Of a stretch of DNA of 5,892 nt, positions 4,819 to 5,892 are shown piece after piece. Location of the stretch: the NCBI GenBank assembly GCA_949747725.1, contig CATKFJ010000089.1:1-5892 (forward strand). Direction: 5' to 3'. Positions within the stretch are counted from its first letter, which is position 1. Every line of letters starts with the position of its first letter. The notes under the pieces were generated by a model. That model saw only the letters and a program-made list of their open reading frames with translations. It had not been told where the DNA came from and ran no database searches. A program made the position numbers and the translations under genes. The DNA is from an uncultured bacterium (GTDB lineage: Bacteria; Bacillota; Clostridia; Christensenellales; Pumilibacteraceae).

Positions 4819-5892
4819 ATGTCCGAGCAACAGAAATATACGCCCGAGCCTACCGATAAGGCAGGGGATACCAAAGGAAAAACAAGAATTAAGAACAATA
4901 TCGGTAATTTATTATCTCCGCGTTATCGTGGGGTGATTTTTACGTTCTTGCTCGATATAGGATTTTGCTTTGCGGCATTTTGGGCGGCGCGCGCCGCGAT
5001 GTTCAAGGAAGTGGACTTTCCGCACAATTACTTGAACTTAGAAATCCCCATTATGATAATAATGGTAGCTATGCCCATATGTCTGCTCGCGCTGTTCAAT
5101 TGCTATAACGTCGTTTGGCGGTTTGCCGGACGTATAGAATTTATTAAATTCATCGGCGCGTATGTCGTTTCCTTTCTTTTTCTGTTCATAGTAAAGCTTA
5201 TTCTTGCGGCGTCGTTCAACGTGGATCTTTGGGGAACGTTGATTTTATTATATATCGTCCTTGCGCTTGTTATGACGGCTATTCCGCGATTCTCATACAT
5301 GGTGTACGGATATTTTAAACACGTTCGCCGTAATACTGTAGGCGACGATTCCCAAAATAAACCGCTAAGGACTATTATTTACGGCGCCGGCAATGTAGGC
5401 GCGGCGCTTAACGGCAGATTTTCGTCGAATGCGGCCGAAGGATATCTTCCTATAGCGTTTATAGACGACGACCCCGACAAACACGGTAAATCCATAGGCG
5501 GCAATCTTGTTGCCGGCGGACTGAACGATATAGATGAAATAGTAAAGCGCTACGACCCCGATCTGTTTGTTATAGCCATAACGGATCTGACAAAATCTCA
5601 GCTCAAGGCTATTTACGAACGCATATCGAGATTCGATCTCCCCGTAAAAATGTTACCTCCTATAAGCGACCCGAAAGGCATTACTCATTCGTCGCTTACC
5701 CTTCACGACATAAAGATCGAATCGTTGCTCGGCAGAGATGAATTCAGGATCAAACAAGAGCTTGTAGACATGTCTGTAAAGGATAAGGTGGTCATGGTGA
5801 CAGGCGGTGCCGGCTCGATAGGGTCGGAGCTTTGTCGGCAGGCTTTGCTGTTCGGATGTAAGCATCTTATTATATTCGATCAGCACGAGAAC
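4819..5892 (+). CDS. Membrane-anchored nucleotide-sugar 4,6-dehydratase/epimerase, CapD/WbpM/PglF class (3' part outside window)
   Basis: The first 358 residues of a polysaccharide-biosynthesis protein; complete relatives are about 600-650 residues. After a hydrophilic N-terminus (1-34) come four predicted membrane helices (about 37-60, 74-95, 110-132, 137-158). A Rossmann-like CoA-binding-type domain follows, with YGAGNVG (188-194) and FIDDDPDKHG (214-223). Then comes the linker motif LLGRDEF (303-309), and the start of the NAD(P)-dependent short-chain dehydrogenase domain with TGGAGSIGSEL (328-338) and IFDQHEN (352-358). Membrane-bound members typically act at the inner face of the membrane, dehydrating UDP-GlcNAc to a 4-keto-6-deoxy sugar for capsule, O-antigen or glycoprotein glycans. 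The catalytic (S/T)MK-YxxxK-type region lies outside the window, so dehydratase versus epimerase activity and the exact substrate cannot be settled. The ATG at 4819 has AGAAGAGG 4 nt upstream. Proximity to glmS and glmM fits use of UDP-GlcNAc. Confidence 0.92.
   Translation, partial: MSEQQKYTPEPTDKAGDTKGKTRIKNNIGNLLSPRYRGVIFTFLLDIGFCFAAFWAARAAMFKEVDFPHNYLNLEIPIMIIMVAMPICLLALFNCYNVVWRFAGRIEFIKFIGAYVVSFLFLFIVKLILAASFNVDLWGTLILLYIVLALVMTAIPRFSYMVYGYFKHVRRNTVGDDSQNKPLRTIIYGAGNVGAALNGRFSSNAAEGYLPIAFIDDDPDKHGKSIGGNLVAGGLNDIDEIVKRYDPDLFVIAITDLTKSQLKAIYERISRFDLPVKMLPPISDPKGITHSSLTLHDIKIESLLGRDEFRIKQELVDMSVKDKVVMVTGGAGSIGSELCRQALLFGCKHLIIFDQHEN

Overview
The window holds three complete genes and two genes cut by its edges. 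All concern central amino-sugar and cell-envelope precursor metabolism. The organism is a bacterium, most likely a Bacillota/Clostridia-type lineage. The grounds are ATG starts behind AGGAG-like ribosome sites, three textbook sigma70/sigmaA promoters (all with an exact TTGACA), AT-rich intergenic DNA around moderate-GC coding DNA, and Bacillota-like GlmS and GlmM sequences. This placement is an inference from style, not from a marker gene. I see no mobile element, CRISPR array, tRNA or rRNA.

Left part, minus strand, transcribed right to left from about 3193: a small integral membrane protein of the COG2426/PF06695 ('small multi-drug export') type (3191-2499), then glmS (2484-661), then a cofactor-independent phosphoglycerate mutase of the ApgM type (584 to beyond base 1). 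The membrane-protein stop codon abuts the glmS Shine-Dalgarno, so these two are tightly coupled. The ApgM gene follows glmS after 76 bases with no promoter or terminator that I can see, so it is probably the third gene of the operon.

Centre: a 182-base AT-rich region (3192-3373) carries two divergent, near-consensus promoters, one for the minus-strand operon and one for glmM on the plus strand (3374-4657). Right part: a 161-base gap (4658-4818) with a hairpin and a third strong promoter, then the first 358 codons of a membrane-anchored nucleotide-sugar dehydratase/epimerase of the CapD/WbpM/PglF class (4819 to beyond the end).

The genes fit one metabolic line. GlmS makes glucosamine-6-phosphate from fructose-6-phosphate and glutamine, and GlmM converts it to glucosamine-1-phosphate. 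GlmU, not in this window, would make UDP-GlcNAc, which is the usual substrate of WbpM/PglF-type 4,6-dehydratases. The window may therefore be the edge of a surface-glycan locus. The most interesting points are the probably leaderless mRNA of the membrane protein, the lack of room for a glmS ribozyme directly before glmS, and the coupling of an uncharacterised DedA-like membrane protein to glmS. I found no clearly new multi-gene system.
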